This document shows, piece after piece, positions 30,001-38,373 of a DNA stretch of 64,000 nucleotides. The DNA lies in contig CATNEN010000039.1 in the NCBI GenBank assembly GCA_950097015.1, positions 15,222,501 to 15,286,500 on the forward strand, in the 5' to 3' direction. Origin of the DNA: Macrostomum hystrix (taxonomy: Eukaryota > Platyhelminthes > Macrostomidae). A program made the position numbers and the translations under genes. The notes under the pieces are model-generated. The model did no database searches and was not told the origin of the DNA. It saw only the letters and a list, made by a program, of their open reading frames with translations. Numbering within the stretch: position 1 is the first letter of the stretch; every line of letters starts with the position of its first letter.

Positions 30001-31664
30001 GAGCCCACGTCAATGCGGATGCAATGTCCCGAAAGCCGGTTGTAAGAAAGCATTTTGGCGCCGACTCATGCCCTGTCTGTGCAAGTGGGTATAGCAACAG
30101 GATCAACAGCATCGAACTGGGAGGCTTTTCAGCAGCAGATCTCAAGCGCGAACAGGATGAGGACGGTGACCTACGGGCTGTCAAGAATGCACTGATCCTT
30201 ATTACTCAGTCGCTAAATGCGGGAGAGATCGACACCACGGCCTGGAGTCCACTGGCAAGAGGAATTTGGGCGCGACGAGATGATTTGCTGCTCCAAGAAG
30301 AGACGCTGTTCATACGTGACATGAACAAGAGCGACAAGCAACTCATCGTGCTCCCACAAAGCTGTCTTCCAAGGACGTTGAAAAGCTTGCACCAGGGTGT
30401 CGGAGGCGGCCACATTGGCTTCGCGAAGACGAAACACAAGATGTTGCAGCGTTTCTGGCGGCCAGGTCTGGCCCGGGCGATTGAGGAGTTTATCCGAGGA
30501 TGCGCTGTCTGCTGCAAAGCGAAAGCAGGGAAGAAGAATCGCGCCCCTCTAAAACCTCTCACATTTGCCGCACCATTCGACTGCATCATGGTGGACATTG
30601 TTGGGCCACTGCCGCGAAGCAAAGCCGGAAACTCGTACATTCTGACTGTCCAAGACTCCTTCACTAAGTGGCCAGACGCCTACCCATTGCGCAATCAGAA
30701 AGCGAAGACGGTTGCAAAAGTCCTGTTTGACAGATGGATTAGTCAGCATGGTTGTCCGAACACGCTGCACAGTGACCAAGGAAGAAACTTCGAGTCCAAA
30801 ATCGTGCGAGAGATGTGCCGGATGCTCGAGATCAGGAAGTCGCGGACTACAGCCTACCATCCAAGTGGAAATGGACAGGTTGAAAACTTCAACAAGAGCT
30901 TGAAGTCCATGCTCAAGTGCTGCCTAGAAGACGCCGGACGGAACGACTGGGAGGAGTTCGTGAGTTCAGCGTTGATGGCGTACCGATCGAGCGTCCACAG
31001 AGGCACAGGCTACACGCCCCACTACATGGTCTACGGTACGGAGATGCGCCTGCCTATCGATCTGTCCGACCAGCCGCCCCAGCGCGTGAGCTCGCATGTG
31101 GAATTCGTCAAAGACCTGGAGATCAAATTGCAGACGGCTCATCGCGCTGCGCGGATGCAGCTAAACACGTATCAGAGAAGGCAGAAGGACCACTACGACA
31201 AAAAAACTCGTGGTTCCGACATCAAGGAGGGCGACCACGTCTTTATCTACAGTCCCGCACTGAAGCCTGACGAAGCAGCGAAGTTTCACATCAGTTGGCG
31301 AGGACCTGTCCGTGTACTCTGCAAAATCTCAGAGGTTCTGTTCAAGGTAGAGAATCCGTCGAACCGCAGGAAAACGAAAGTCGTCCACTTCAACAACCTC
31401 CGGAAGTTCCAAGTACAGGAGGTGAAAGGGCCGGAGACCGAGCCGGACGACGTACAGTCCGAAGCCGAAGAACCCGAGCAAGATCAGGAAGAGGAAGACT
31501 GGCATCCTGGACACCAGAGGAAAGACCCAGTTAGACCTAACCCGGAGGTTCAGGCCGAACTGCCGCCGGAGCATGAGGAACCGGAGGAGGCGGAATTCGA
31601 ACCACGAAGGTCCGGCAGAACACGCCGACAACCTGATCGATATGGTCAGCCTGTGCTGTACTGA
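26979..31664 (+). CDS. pol: Pol polyprotein of the Ty3/gypsy element (protease-RT-RNase H-integrase)
   Basis: This frame is -1 relative to gag and would be translated as a gag-pol fusion from the frameshift at 27030-27036. After a His/Gln-rich tandem repeat (27090-27760) come the aspartic protease (LVDSGASCSIM, near residue 307), reverse transcriptase (FGLVNSPATF and YIDD near 750), RNase H (LDTDGSSKVGIGAV near 901), integrase zinc finger (H-H-C-C, ~1137-1180) and DDE core (MVDIVGPLP, HSDQGRNF, NGQVENFN). A Glu/Pro-rich C-terminal tail follows. No stop or frame change is visible over 4.6 kb, so the protein looks functional. Confidence 0.93.
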   Translation: MLPLRRGRTPVVPVPEFGKRQEGPTSWRQLSPCYSPASNQHHQQALPGNQHHQQALPGNQHHQQPQPHIQHHQQALPGNQHHQQALPGNQHHQQALPGNQHHQQALPGNQHHQQPQPHIQHHQQALPGNQHHQQALPGNQHHQQALPGNQHHQQALPGNQHHQQAQPGNQHHQQALPGNQHHQQPQPHIQHHQQALPGNQHHQQALPGNQHHQQALPGNQHHQQALPGNQHHQQPQPVIQHHHQPQPGNQQHQQPQPGTQRHRRSRRKKTKAGLSTPLRQPSSPPIQINPVSIFVTINVAGKKLDALVDSGASCSIMSTETYESLPNSRIQVLAGAEGHVSLANGSPISIEKTVQLPVAIAGKLISTPVLVVSGIKYQLVLGSDFCRDNSCVIDYQHAAFRVGESSIPIRWQAERPLVCRILSQRSRTLKPGQQIVLPGRLERKGQRNSGCLGITENLSQLNLESGRCLAKALVIPSEKALVPARLVNLTEEPVRIRRGSTLGWFCPLEVAEPFNTVELLAMESDPSRSAGLSKGDPNELEISELLPNSYGSCGLTSDENSAFQDLIWKYRDVFATKQSAPKVTTVVQHGIDTTNARPIKIPPRRLPPHLQPEVDHQIDELLEKGQIEVAQSPWCSPLVCVRKKSGEMRMCVDYRKLNDVTVKDAVPMPRVDDALEALHGAQIFSTMDLHSGFWQVGMSPKDKDKTAFSVPHRGQFRWKVMPFGLVNSPATFTRLMAAVLDKQMWRTCLVYIDDLLVWSADVAEHLRRLEEIFEKLQLANLSLKPQKCHFLQKEVEFLGHKVSATGISTEESKVQEVRDWPTPKNLSELQSFLGLCGYYRRFIRNFSEIAAPLTLLTTKGAKFRWEEEQETAFEALKQNLTSSEVMAHPDFSPTAGEFVLDTDGSSKVGIGAVLSQVQTDGSERVIAYASKSLNQAERNYCTTRLELLAVVTFVAKFKYYLLGKEFCLRTDHSSLQWLKNFKDAEGQVARWLEKLAPFQYRIVHRPGRAHVNADAMSRKPVVRKHFGADSCPVCASGYSNRINSIELGGFSAADLKREQDEDGDLRAVKNALILITQSLNAGEIDTTAWSPLARGIWARRDDLLLQEETLFIRDMNKSDKQLIVLPQSCLPRTLKSLHQGVGGGHIGFAKTKHKMLQRFWRPGLARAIEEFIRGCAVCCKAKAGKKNRAPLKPLTFAAPFDCIMVDIVGPLPRSKAGNSYILTVQDSFTKWPDAYPLRNQKAKTVAKVLFDRWISQHGCPNTLHSDQGRNFESKIVREMCRMLEIRKSRTTAYHPSGNGQVENFNKSLKSMLKCCLEDAGRNDWEEFVSSALMAYRSSVHRGTGYTPHYMVYGTEMRLPIDLSDQPPQRVSSHVEFVKDLEIKLQTAHRAARMQLNTYQRRQKDHYDKKTRGSDIKEGDHVFIYSPALKPDEAAKFHISWRGPVRVLCKISEVLFKVENPSNRRKTKVVHFNNLRKFQVQEVKGPETEPDDVQSEAEEPEQDQEEEDWHPGHQRKDPVRPNPEVQAELPPEHEEPEEAEFEPRRSGRTRRQPDRYGQPVLY
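27030..27036 (+). promoter_or_regulatory. -1 ribosomal frameshift heptamer GGGAAAA
   Basis: In the gag frame the bases read G GGA AAA, i.e. the X XXY YYZ pattern of retroviral slippery sites, placed in register within the gag/pol overlap and just 5' of a G-rich stretch that could form structure. Shifting back by one gives the pol frame. Pattern seen directly; function inferred. Confidence 0.65.
27090..27760 (+). repeat. 30 bp coding minisatellite inside pol (HHQQALPGNQ units)
   Basis: About 22 units of 30 bp coding for ten-residue His/Gln/Pro-rich repeats, with HHQQPQPHIQ variants placed at regular intervals. It separates the frameshift from the protease and keeps the reading frame. Such a low-complexity linker is not a standard part of Ty3/gypsy Pol. 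Confidence 0.9.
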
Positions 31665-31902
31665 GGCCCGCGAGTCGAGCAAAGCGACATCAAACTGCAC
31701 GTTTCGTCGCATCATCTGATGTTCAGTAGCGGCATTTCGATAAACAAGACTTTATTTTACTAACTTTCTAGGCCAACTCCTTTAAATGCGATTTGCGTAG
31801 CGGTCGGCTCGGGTTCTCGAAACACTCTCCAGGGACGCTCTAGCAGTGAAGGAAGCTTTCACGGTTCGTTACGTGTACGGGTTGGATCTAACGCGCAAGC
31901 GG

Positions 31903-31912
31903 TATTTTGCAG
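31903..31912 (+). promoter_or_regulatory. Putative splice acceptor for the J-domain mRNA
   Basis: TATTTTGCAG directly abuts ATG 31913. A donor-like GTAAGC is in the LTR at 25796. Together they would mimic the spliced env mRNA of retroviruses. No transcript evidence is available here. Confidence 0.45.
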
Positions 31913-32842
31913 ATGGATCTGTATGCCAGGCTGGAAGCTGAGCCTTCCACAGATCTCGTGCAGCTTCGGCGGAATTATCATCGGCTTGCTCTCACCTGGC
32001 ACCCAGACAAGCACCCGGACAAAGAAGTGGCGGTTCGCCGGTTTCAAGAGATCGAGACAGCTTGGCGCATTCTGTCCTGTCCATATCGACGAGCGATGTA
32101 CGACCGATTCGGAGAGAAGTCAATTCCGTTCGACAGTGCTGTGTCGCTGTCAGCATTGTTCGTGCCACCAACAGACGTAGAAATGCCGGCGGACATGGAG
32201 GACAGTGTCCGGCAGGCTCAGGAGGTGCAAGAAACTCTGCGAAGAGAGGAAAGCCGCAGGCGTCAGGAGCAGGACGGCTATGAGTTTTTGGTCATCTCGG
32301 AAGAGGAAGATGAACTGCTGGAGACAGACGAGTCGAGTACGGGACACCAGCACGAGAGCCTGAACTTCGAGGAAGATGGCGAGACCAAGATGAGCGTGGA
32401 CTCATGCAGCAAGGACGTTGTCCTACACCATGGTTCGAGAGGGTGGTGGAGCTGCAAGGAGCTGCCTACATCTGAGGACGCCAAGAGACTGCGAGCTAAG
32501 CTCCTTAAGGCGGTGTTGAACGGGCAACAGGAAGCAACGATGTCGACATTGGCGGCGTGGCGCCGATTGTTGATTACCTATGGGCGCGAACCACGGGCCG
32601 CGTTAGTCTCGGTGCTCCAACAGTGCCTACGGTTTATTCAACGTGATGTTTCGGTGACTCGCCGCCGCGGCCGCAGCCGTAGGTTCTGGGATAGAGACAA
32701 CTTCGACACGTTTGCTCTGCAGCTAAAGAATGAGATCATCCCGACGTTTAAACTGCGCCAAGGTGGATCTCTGCTAAAGATACTATCAGATTGCGTCATG
32801 CTCCCCGGTGTGAGTGGTCGGAGGGGACCCCGGCCTTCCTAG
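31913..32842 (+). CDS. J-domain (DnaJ/Hsp40-type) protein encoded by the retrotransposon, ORF3
   Basis: A 309-residue protein (311 from the ATG six bases earlier) lies between pol and the 3' LTR, where env is found in other elements. Its first ~70 residues are a complete J domain: DLYARLEAEP, RRNYHRLALTWHPDKHPDKE with the essential HPD, RRFQEIETAWRIL, and YDRFGE. J domains stimulate Hsp70 ATPase. The middle is acidic (SEEEDELLETDESS), and the C-terminal part is basic (TRRRGRSRRFWDRDNFDTF) with no family I recognise. TATTTTGCAG, a good splice acceptor, ends immediately before ATG 31913, so a spliced subgenomic mRNA from the LTR donor is plausible. The ORF is intact in a young element, so it is probably a working accessory gene captured from a host. 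Confidence 0.9.
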   Translation: MDLYARLEAEPSTDLVQLRRNYHRLALTWHPDKHPDKEVAVRRFQEIETAWRILSCPYRRAMYDRFGEKSIPFDSAVSLSALFVPPTDVEMPADMEDSVRQAQEVQETLRREESRRRQEQDGYEFLVISEEEDELLETDESSTGHQHESLNFEEDGETKMSVDSCSKDVVLHHGSRGWWSCKELPTSEDAKRLRAKLLKAVLNGQQEATMSTLAAWRRLLITYGREPRAALVSVLQQCLRFIQRDVSVTRRRGRSRRFWDRDNFDTFALQLKNEIIPTFKLRQGGSLLKILSDCVMLPGVSGRRGPRPS

Positions 32843-32949
32843 CCGCGTATTATTTAGCACGTACTTTACTGTATGTTCGTCTGGTGTAGGGTTTACTTGT
32901 ACTGTATGTTTTCGTATTTACTAAACCTGGCATTCTGGGAGGGTGGACA

Positions 32950-33500
32950 CGGGCCGCCTCTGCCGGCAGGTACAAGGCATCATCGCAGCCCCATGCCTGG
33001 TGACATCACTTCCCTGGCTGCAACGCCGCTCGGCCTGCGACGTCAACACCTTGCCTGCGATGCCATCGGACTGCCTGCGACGTCAGCGCACTGCCGGCGA
33101 CGCCATCGTACTGGCTGCGGAGCCAGCGCCCTGCCTGCGACGTCAGCGCAATGCCTGCGACTCTAGCAATCCTGCGACGACAGCGTATGCCCGCGAGGTC
33201 AGTGCTCTGCCGAGGTCGCCTGCGCCGGTAGCGACGGCTGCTCGGCCTGTGACGTCAACACCTTGCCTGCGATGCCATCGGCCTGCCTGCGATGTTAGCG
33301 CACTGCCGGCGACGTCAGCGCACTGTCTGCGACGCCACCGCCCTGCCTGGGACGCCAGCGTGCGCCTGCGATGTCAGTGCTCTGCCGAAGTCGCCTGCGA
33401 CGGCTTCCCTGGCTGCGACCACAGCGCTCTGCTATCAGCGCCGAGGCCGGTGACGTCAGTGCCCGGTCCGCGACGTCGGTACATAGCCTAGACGTGCGTC
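32950..33500. repeat. G/C-rich degenerate repeat in the retrotransposon 3' region (CTGCCTGCGACGTCAGCGCA-type)
   Basis: A ~20 bp unit with CGACGTCAGCG cores recurs irregularly between ORF3 and the polypurine tract. It is rich in CpG and palindromic GACGTC hexamers. No gene is supported. Confidence 0.7.
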
Positions 33501-33664
33501 CCTACAGTCTTGCCGCGCTCTGCCAACCCCAGTGCCTCCCTGTCCAGTGCCAGTAACTTTCGTTTCGTTCCTTGTGTTTACATTTAAATTTCGGTCGGTC
33601 GACGTCGTTTATCCCAGTGTCTTCTTTTCCCAGTTTCATCCTTATGCGTGTATTTTGCTTTTTT

Positions 33665-33676
33665 AGGAGGGGAGGA
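33665..33676 (+). promoter_or_regulatory. Polypurine tract of the Ty3/gypsy element
   Basis: AGGAGGGGAGGA lies directly before the 3' LTR, the standard place for the plus-strand primer. Confidence 0.85.
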
Positions 33677-34370
33677 TGTGGTGCCGGTGTCTCTGGCCTT
33701 GTGGTTTTGTTAGGCCTTCCTCACCCAGCGCCGTCTTGGCTCAGAGTGCCCGGTGCCGCCATCTGATTGGCTGGGCGCGGGCATTGTGTGCCTATCCTAC
33801 CCCAGCCCTGCGTGGCTTTGCCCTCACGCCAATCAGCTCTGCGTAGCTTTGCCCGTCCACCCGTCCAGCGCGTACAACCCTACCCCCCCCCCAGCGCGCT
33901 GTAGGCTTTGTTTGTGCTCCGCCCCTGTCTGCCCCCTTGTCAGCCCTTAAGGTATCGTTTTCTGCCCGGGCCAAGGCTACCTCTCTCCCCCCTTGCGTAC
34001 TTTAAAAGATCGTGCCGTAAAGACGGTCTCTTACGGCGAAGGCTCAATTTATTGCATAGCGAAGTGAATATTGAATAGTGATTCCGAGTGCATGGTTTAT
34101 TAAAGTGCAAAAATTGCCGACAAATACATACAGCGTCATCCTGCCATCCTATCGTGCGTCCCGACCGGTAAGCACTGTATTTGTGTCTGTCCTTTCGGGG
34201 TGCCAGGTCCGCACGGAGTACTGTAATAATCTTAGAAGTACTGTGTGAGCGTCCTAACGCCATCAGTCCCTGACTGCAACAGAGCGTCCTAACGCCTGGT
34301 TCAGTGATCGATAATATTTTACTTAATAGGGCTGTGGGCCGGGGATCTCAAACCGACCACTGTCACTACA
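33677..34370 (+). mobile_element. 3' LTR
   Basis: Same length (694 bp) and, by eye, the same sequence as the 5' LTR at 25305-25998. Confidence 0.93.
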
Positions 34371-34722
34371 TTGTGAAGAGGAAGGGAGTGGTACACTGGG
34401 GAGAGGGGGTGTACATTGGGAAGAGGAAGGGAGAGAAACATTGGGGAGAGGGGGATGTACATTGGGAAGAGGAAGGGAGGGGAACATTGGGGAGAGGGGG
34501 GTGTACATTGGGAAGAGGAAGGGAGGGGAACATTGGGGAGAGGAGGGATGTACAATTTGAAGAGGAAGGGAGGGGAACATTGGGGAGAGGGGGATGTACA
34601 TTGGGAAGAGGAAGGGAGGGGAACATTGGGGAGAGGAGGGATGTACATTGTGAAGAGGAAGGGAGGGGAACATTGGGGAGAGGGGGATGTACATTGGGAA
34701 GAGGAAGGGAGGGGAACAGTGA
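34371..34722. repeat. Purine-rich minisatellite, right part
   Basis: Continuation of the array at 25125-25304, starting with the duplicated TTGT. Confidence 0.9.
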
Positions 34723-34764
34723 GAGGTGAAGTTTGAGACCCAAAGAAAAAGCATTCAAGCTCAC

Positions 34765-34910
34765 AAAACCGCGCCGGTGGATCTCCGTGTAACCCGAAAG
34801 CTGAAGGGCTGCTTCTGGACGGTGACTCGATAGCGCGGCCTCTCCGTTCCCGACTGTGGCAGATGTAGCGGCACCGGGACTTCGTAGCGACTGGAGTTGG
34901 CGCTCACAAT
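34765..34910 (-). CDS. GH31 glucosidase exon 2
   Basis: Between GGCCAG and GGTTTT|GTGAGC, 146 bp. It reads SSRYEVPVPLHLPQSG and YRVTVQKQPFSFRVTRRSTG, matching the GH31 N-terminal domain (human RRYEVPLE...YSVEFSEEPFGVIVHRQLDG). It leaves in phase 2, completed by the first base of exon 3 across the ~9.7 kb intron that contains the Ty3/gypsy element. Confidence 0.85.
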
Positions 34911-34992
34911 CTGGCCAATGTTTAGACGCGAATAGGGTTTTGGCCATAGACTAACTGATACCATTGGATACTGCGAAATTAACTGCGCCAAC

Positions 34993-35484
34993 CTTAATTC
35001 GAACTGTAGAATCGGACAGATGAGTCACCAGCAGCCGGAGATACGGCAGGCCGCCTCTAAACAGCTGCCCGTCGGAGTCGCCATCCCGCAGTTGCAACGT
35101 AGCCGTCAGGCCGTCTCGGTTCTCAACCATTTCGACAAGCTCGTAGCCCAGCAGATCAGATTGTTCCGGATAAAAGCAGCGGGGCGCGTTCAGATCGTTA
35201 GCTCCGATATCGTCAAAGTGGCAGCCGCGTCGTTCGCAATTTGCTCGACTGGCACCGCCGGGCAGTTGTCGATAGTCGAACAGGCAGTCGATTCGCTGCT
35301 CCGCCGGCGCTGGACGTTGAGTAGGCCGCGGGGTGCTCAGCATCGGCGGAGGCGTCGGCCGCGGAGCTGAGGCCAGCTGAGCGATGAGTACAGAGAGGGA
35401 AATCAGAATTCCCAGCAGAGCCAAGAAGGTTGCGGTCAGCAGGCCGAGCTTCAGCCTCCGGGATGTTGTTGACGCCTCGGCAGA
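34993..35484 (-). CDS. GH31 glucosidase exon 1 region: membrane anchor, trefoil domain
   Basis: The open frame has a basic stretch (SRRLK), one hydrophobic segment (LGLLTATFLALLGILISLSVLIA), a Pro-rich stalk and a P-type trefoil domain with ordered cysteines (IDCLFDY, CERRGCHF, APRCFYPE), then the start of the GH31 N-terminal domain. This is the layout of type II membrane maltases such as maltase-glucoamylase, and the acid glucosidase also has a trefoil. The 3' boundary AAG|GTTGGC makes an 82 bp intron to exon 2 in phase. The 5' boundary is uncertain: an in-frame TGA lies at 35527-35529, a CAG acceptor ends at 35485, and no ATG is found in this exon, so another upstream exon is needed. Confidence 0.75.
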
Positions 35485-35536
35485 CTGGCGTGGGGTGGCG
35501 CGAGTGTTTTTTGCACAATTATGGCGTCACTGGTAG

Positions 35537-36630
35537 CTAATCTCTTCAGGCTTTCCTTCAGAACCTTCAGTTCTCCGGTAGCTGTCTCTTCAGGCTTTCC
35601 TTCAGAGCCTTCAGTTCTTAGGTAGCTGTCTCTTCAGGCTTTCTTTCAGAGCCTTCAGTTGTTAGGTAGCTGTCTCTTTAGGCTATCCTTCAGAACCTTC
35701 AGTTCTTAGGTAGCTGTCTCTTCAGGCTTTCTTTCAGAGCCTTCAGTTGTTAGGTAGCTGTCTCTTTAGGCTATCCTTCAGAACATTCAGTTCTTAGGTA
35801 GCTGTCTCTTCAGGCTATCCTTCAGAACCTTCAGTTCTTAGGTAGCTGTCTCTTCAGGCTTTCCTTCAGAGCCTTCAGTTCTTAGGTAGCTGTCTCTTCA
35901 GGCTATCCTTCAGAACCTTCAGTTCTTAGGTAGCTGTCTCTTCAGGCTATCCTTCAGAACCTTCAGTTCTCCGGTAGCTGTCTCTTCAGGCTTTCCTTCA
36001 GAGCCTTCAGTTGTTAGGTAGCTGTCTCTTCAGGCTATCCTTCAGAACCTTCAGTTCTTAGGTAGCTGTCTCTTCAGGCTATCCTTCAGAACCTTCAGTT
36101 CTTAGGTAGCTGTCTCTTCAGGCTTTCCTTCAGAGCCTTCAGTTCTTAGGTAGCTGTCTCTTCAGGCTTTCCTTCAGAGCCTTCAGTTCTTAGGTAGCTG
36201 TCTCTTCAGGCTATCCTTCAGAACATTCAGTTCTTAGGTAGCTGTCTCTTCAGGCTATCCTTCAGAGCCTTCAGTTCTCAGGTAGCTGTCTCTTCAGGCT
36301 ATCCTTCAGAGCCTTCAGTTCTTAGGTAGCTGTCTCTTCAGGCTATCCTTCAGAACCTTTAGTTCTTAGGTAGCTGTCTCTTCAGGCTATCCTTCAGAAC
36401 CTTCAGTTCTCAGGTAGCTGTCTCTTCAGGCTATCCTTCAGAACATTCAGTTCTTAGGTAGCTGTCTCTTCAGGCTATCCTTCAGAACATTCAGTTCTTA
36501 GGTAGCTGTCTCTTCAGGCTATCCTTCAGAACATTCAGTTCTTAGGTAGCTGTCTCTTCAGGCTATCCTTCAGAACCTTCAGTTCTTAGGTAGCTGTCTC
36601 TTCAGGCTTTCCTTCAGAGCCTTCAGTTCT
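35537..36630. repeat. 44 bp minisatellite (GCTGTCTCTTCAGGCTATCCTTCAGAACCTTCAGTTCTTAGGTA)n
   Basis: About 25 units, directly upstream of GH31 exon 1; presumably in another intron of the gene or its 5' flank. Confidence 0.95.
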
Positions 36631-37014
36631 GAATTGAGAACAAATTTAAAACTAAAACTAAAAATTTAATTGACTTGTGTGCAAAATTTATAAATCCGTC
36701 ACTACTGAATGCAATCTTATCGGGCTGTTGCAGAGCCTGATTGCGCCTGTATAGACATGTAGCTAGACTGCCTAAATTAATTTCAGATTGAGATTGACGA
36801 AAAAGTTAAGTAATAAAAAACAACTAACAAATGAAGAGTTGGTTCACAAGGCACTGTTAAGGTGTTTGATAATAAAACTGCTGCCCAGAAAACACTCTAA
36901 GACGACAAGTCTTACAAAACAATTTCTTTTATTTTATTCCGATTTTTTGCTGCGTTTATAGATCATTGCTTTGAAAGTCTGTTTCGATAACAACAAATAA
37001 TCAAATGTGTTTGG
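36631..37014. other. A/T-rich spacer, no gene seen
   Basis: Unique sequence between two minisatellites. No supported ORF; function not determined. Confidence 0.4.
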
Positions 37015-37685
37015 GATCTAGTGGGATTGGATCTAATAGGGATCTAGTAGGGATGGGATCTAGTAGGGATCTAGTATGGATCTAATAGGGATCTAGTAGG
37101 GATGAAATCTAGTAGGCATGAAATCTAGTAGGGATGGGATCTAGTAGGGATGGGATCTAGTAGGGATCTAGTAGGGGTGGGATCTAGTAGGGATGAAATC
37201 TAGTAGGGATGAAATCTAGTAGGGATGAAATCTAGTAGGGATGGGATCTAGTAGGGATGGGATCTAGTAGGGATCTAGTAGGGGTGGGATCTAGTAGGGA
37301 TGAAATCTAGTAGGGATGAAATCTAGTAGGGATGAAATCTAGTAGGGATGAAATCTAGTAGGGATGAAATCTAGTAGGGATGAAATCTAGTAGGGATGAA
37401 ATCTAGTAGGGATGAAATCTAGTAGGGATGAAATCTAGTAGGGATGAAATCTAGTAGGGATGAAATCTAGTAGGGATGAAATCTAGTAGGGATGCGATCT
37501 AGTAGGGATCTAGTAGGGATCTAGTAGGGATGGGATCTAGTAGGGATGGGATCTAGTAGGGATGGGATCTAGTAGGGATGGGATCTAGTAGGGATGGGAT
37601 CTAGTAGGGATGAAATCTAGTAGGGATGCGATCTAGTAGGGATCTAGTAGGGATCTAGTAGGGATGGGATCTAGTAGGGATGGGA
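37015..37685. repeat. ~16 bp minisatellite (GGGATGAAATCTAGTA / GGGATCTAGTA)n
   Basis: Array of short units downstream of the lipase-like terminal exon. Confidence 0.9.
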
Positions 37686-37724
37686 TCAACAAGGAATAGG
37701 ATCAAGTTGGGATGTTATTTTGTC

Positions 37725-37988
37725 TCAGAGCTGGGTTCTCAGGACCTCAACCAGGTGATCACGCATTTCGCGTCCGTCATTTGAAAATCCGATCGAGCCG
37801 TGATAACAAGCGAAATTGCGCAAGTGGATTCGAACCCCTGATCGCTGAAGCCGATCGGCGTAGAGTATAGCGTCGCTTAGCAACGGGTCGAACTCGCAGG
37901 CCAGAATGTGGGCCGGCGGCAAGCCCATCTTATCGAGGTCATCGCCAAGCAACGGTGAAATGCGGAAGTCGGCAATCGAAGCTGCGAC
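37725..37988 (-). CDS. Terminal exon of a hormone-sensitive-lipase-like esterase
   Basis: After acceptor TTTTCAG the exon reads FRISPLLGDDLDKMGLPPAH, ILACEFDPLLSD and YADRLQRSGV, and ends EVLRTQL. This is the C-terminal part of the HSL/arylacetamide-deacetylase alpha/beta hydrolases (human LIPE: LPPVHIVACALDPMLDD...FARRL). The Asp in EFDPLLSD and the His in CYHGS would be members of the catalytic triad; the nucleophile Ser is upstream and not in the window. These enzymes hydrolyse acyl esters of lipids. Confidence 0.8.
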   Translation of the reverse strand, partial: VAASIADFRISPLLGDDLDKMGLPPAHILACEFDPLLSDAILYADRLQRSGVRIHLRNFACYHGSIGFSNDGREMRDHLVEVLRTQL

Positions 37989-38017
37989 CTGAAAATTTTA
38001 GGAACATATCTTTAGGG

Positions 38018-38262
38018 TAGCTGTACACAGGCCAGCTGTACACAGGCTAGCTGTACACAGGCTAGCTGTACACAGGCTAGCTGTACACAGGCTAGCTGTA
38101 CACAGGCTAGCTGTACACAGGCTAGCTGTACACAGGCTAGCTGTACACAGGCTAGCTGTACACAGGCTAGCTGTACACAGGCTAGCTGTACACAGGCTAG
38201 CTGTACACAGGCTAGTTGTACACAGGCTAGCTGTACACAGGCTAGCCGTACACAGGATAGAA
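38018..38262. repeat. 15 bp minisatellite (CAGGCTAGCTGTACA)n
   Basis: About 16 units in the intron before the lipase-like terminal exon. Confidence 0.95.
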
Positions 38263-38325
38263 GTTCACAAGCCCCCTGTACACAGACTTATCCCAGCAGT
38301 ACGCAGAAATTACAGTTTCAACCAA

Positions 38326-38373
38326 CCTTAGCTGCCACATCCGGGTTGATAATGACAAATCGCCCTTGGCCTC
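38326..38373 (-). pseudogene. Remnant of the preceding lipase-like exon
   Basis: The minus strand reads GRFVIINPDVAAK up to a GTTGGT donor-like site, in phase with the terminal exon. It is cut at ~38374, where gypsy sequence begins. The exon may therefore be interrupted by the retroelement fragment, or the assembly joins two loci here. Confidence 0.45.

Larger units (their letters stand above)
25305..34370 (+). mobile_element. Complete Ty3/gypsy-type LTR retrotransposon with an extra J-domain gene
   Basis: Two 694 bp LTRs (25305-25998, 33677-34370) with TG...CA ends and no difference that I can see enclose a primer-binding site, gag, pol and a third ORF, followed by a polypurine tract. The target duplication is TTGT (25301-25304 and 34371-34374) in a minisatellite inside a GH31 intron; removing the element restores a perfect repeat unit. 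Identical LTRs and intact ORFs mean a recent insertion and possibly an active family. Confidence 0.93.

Noticed and set aside
31907-32842. J-domain ORF as an exon of a host gene
   Set aside because: It lies within the LTR boundaries and target duplication of the element, between pol and the polypurine tract, as one uninterrupted ORF.
32873-33491. Open frames of 97 and 182 codons downstream of the J-domain gene
   Set aside because: Produced by the G/C-rich degenerate repeat; no domain or sensible composition.
34304-34754. Gly/Arg- or Pro/Ser-rich frames over the purine-rich minisatellite
   Set aside because: Repeat-driven frames on both strands spanning the LTR end; not genes.
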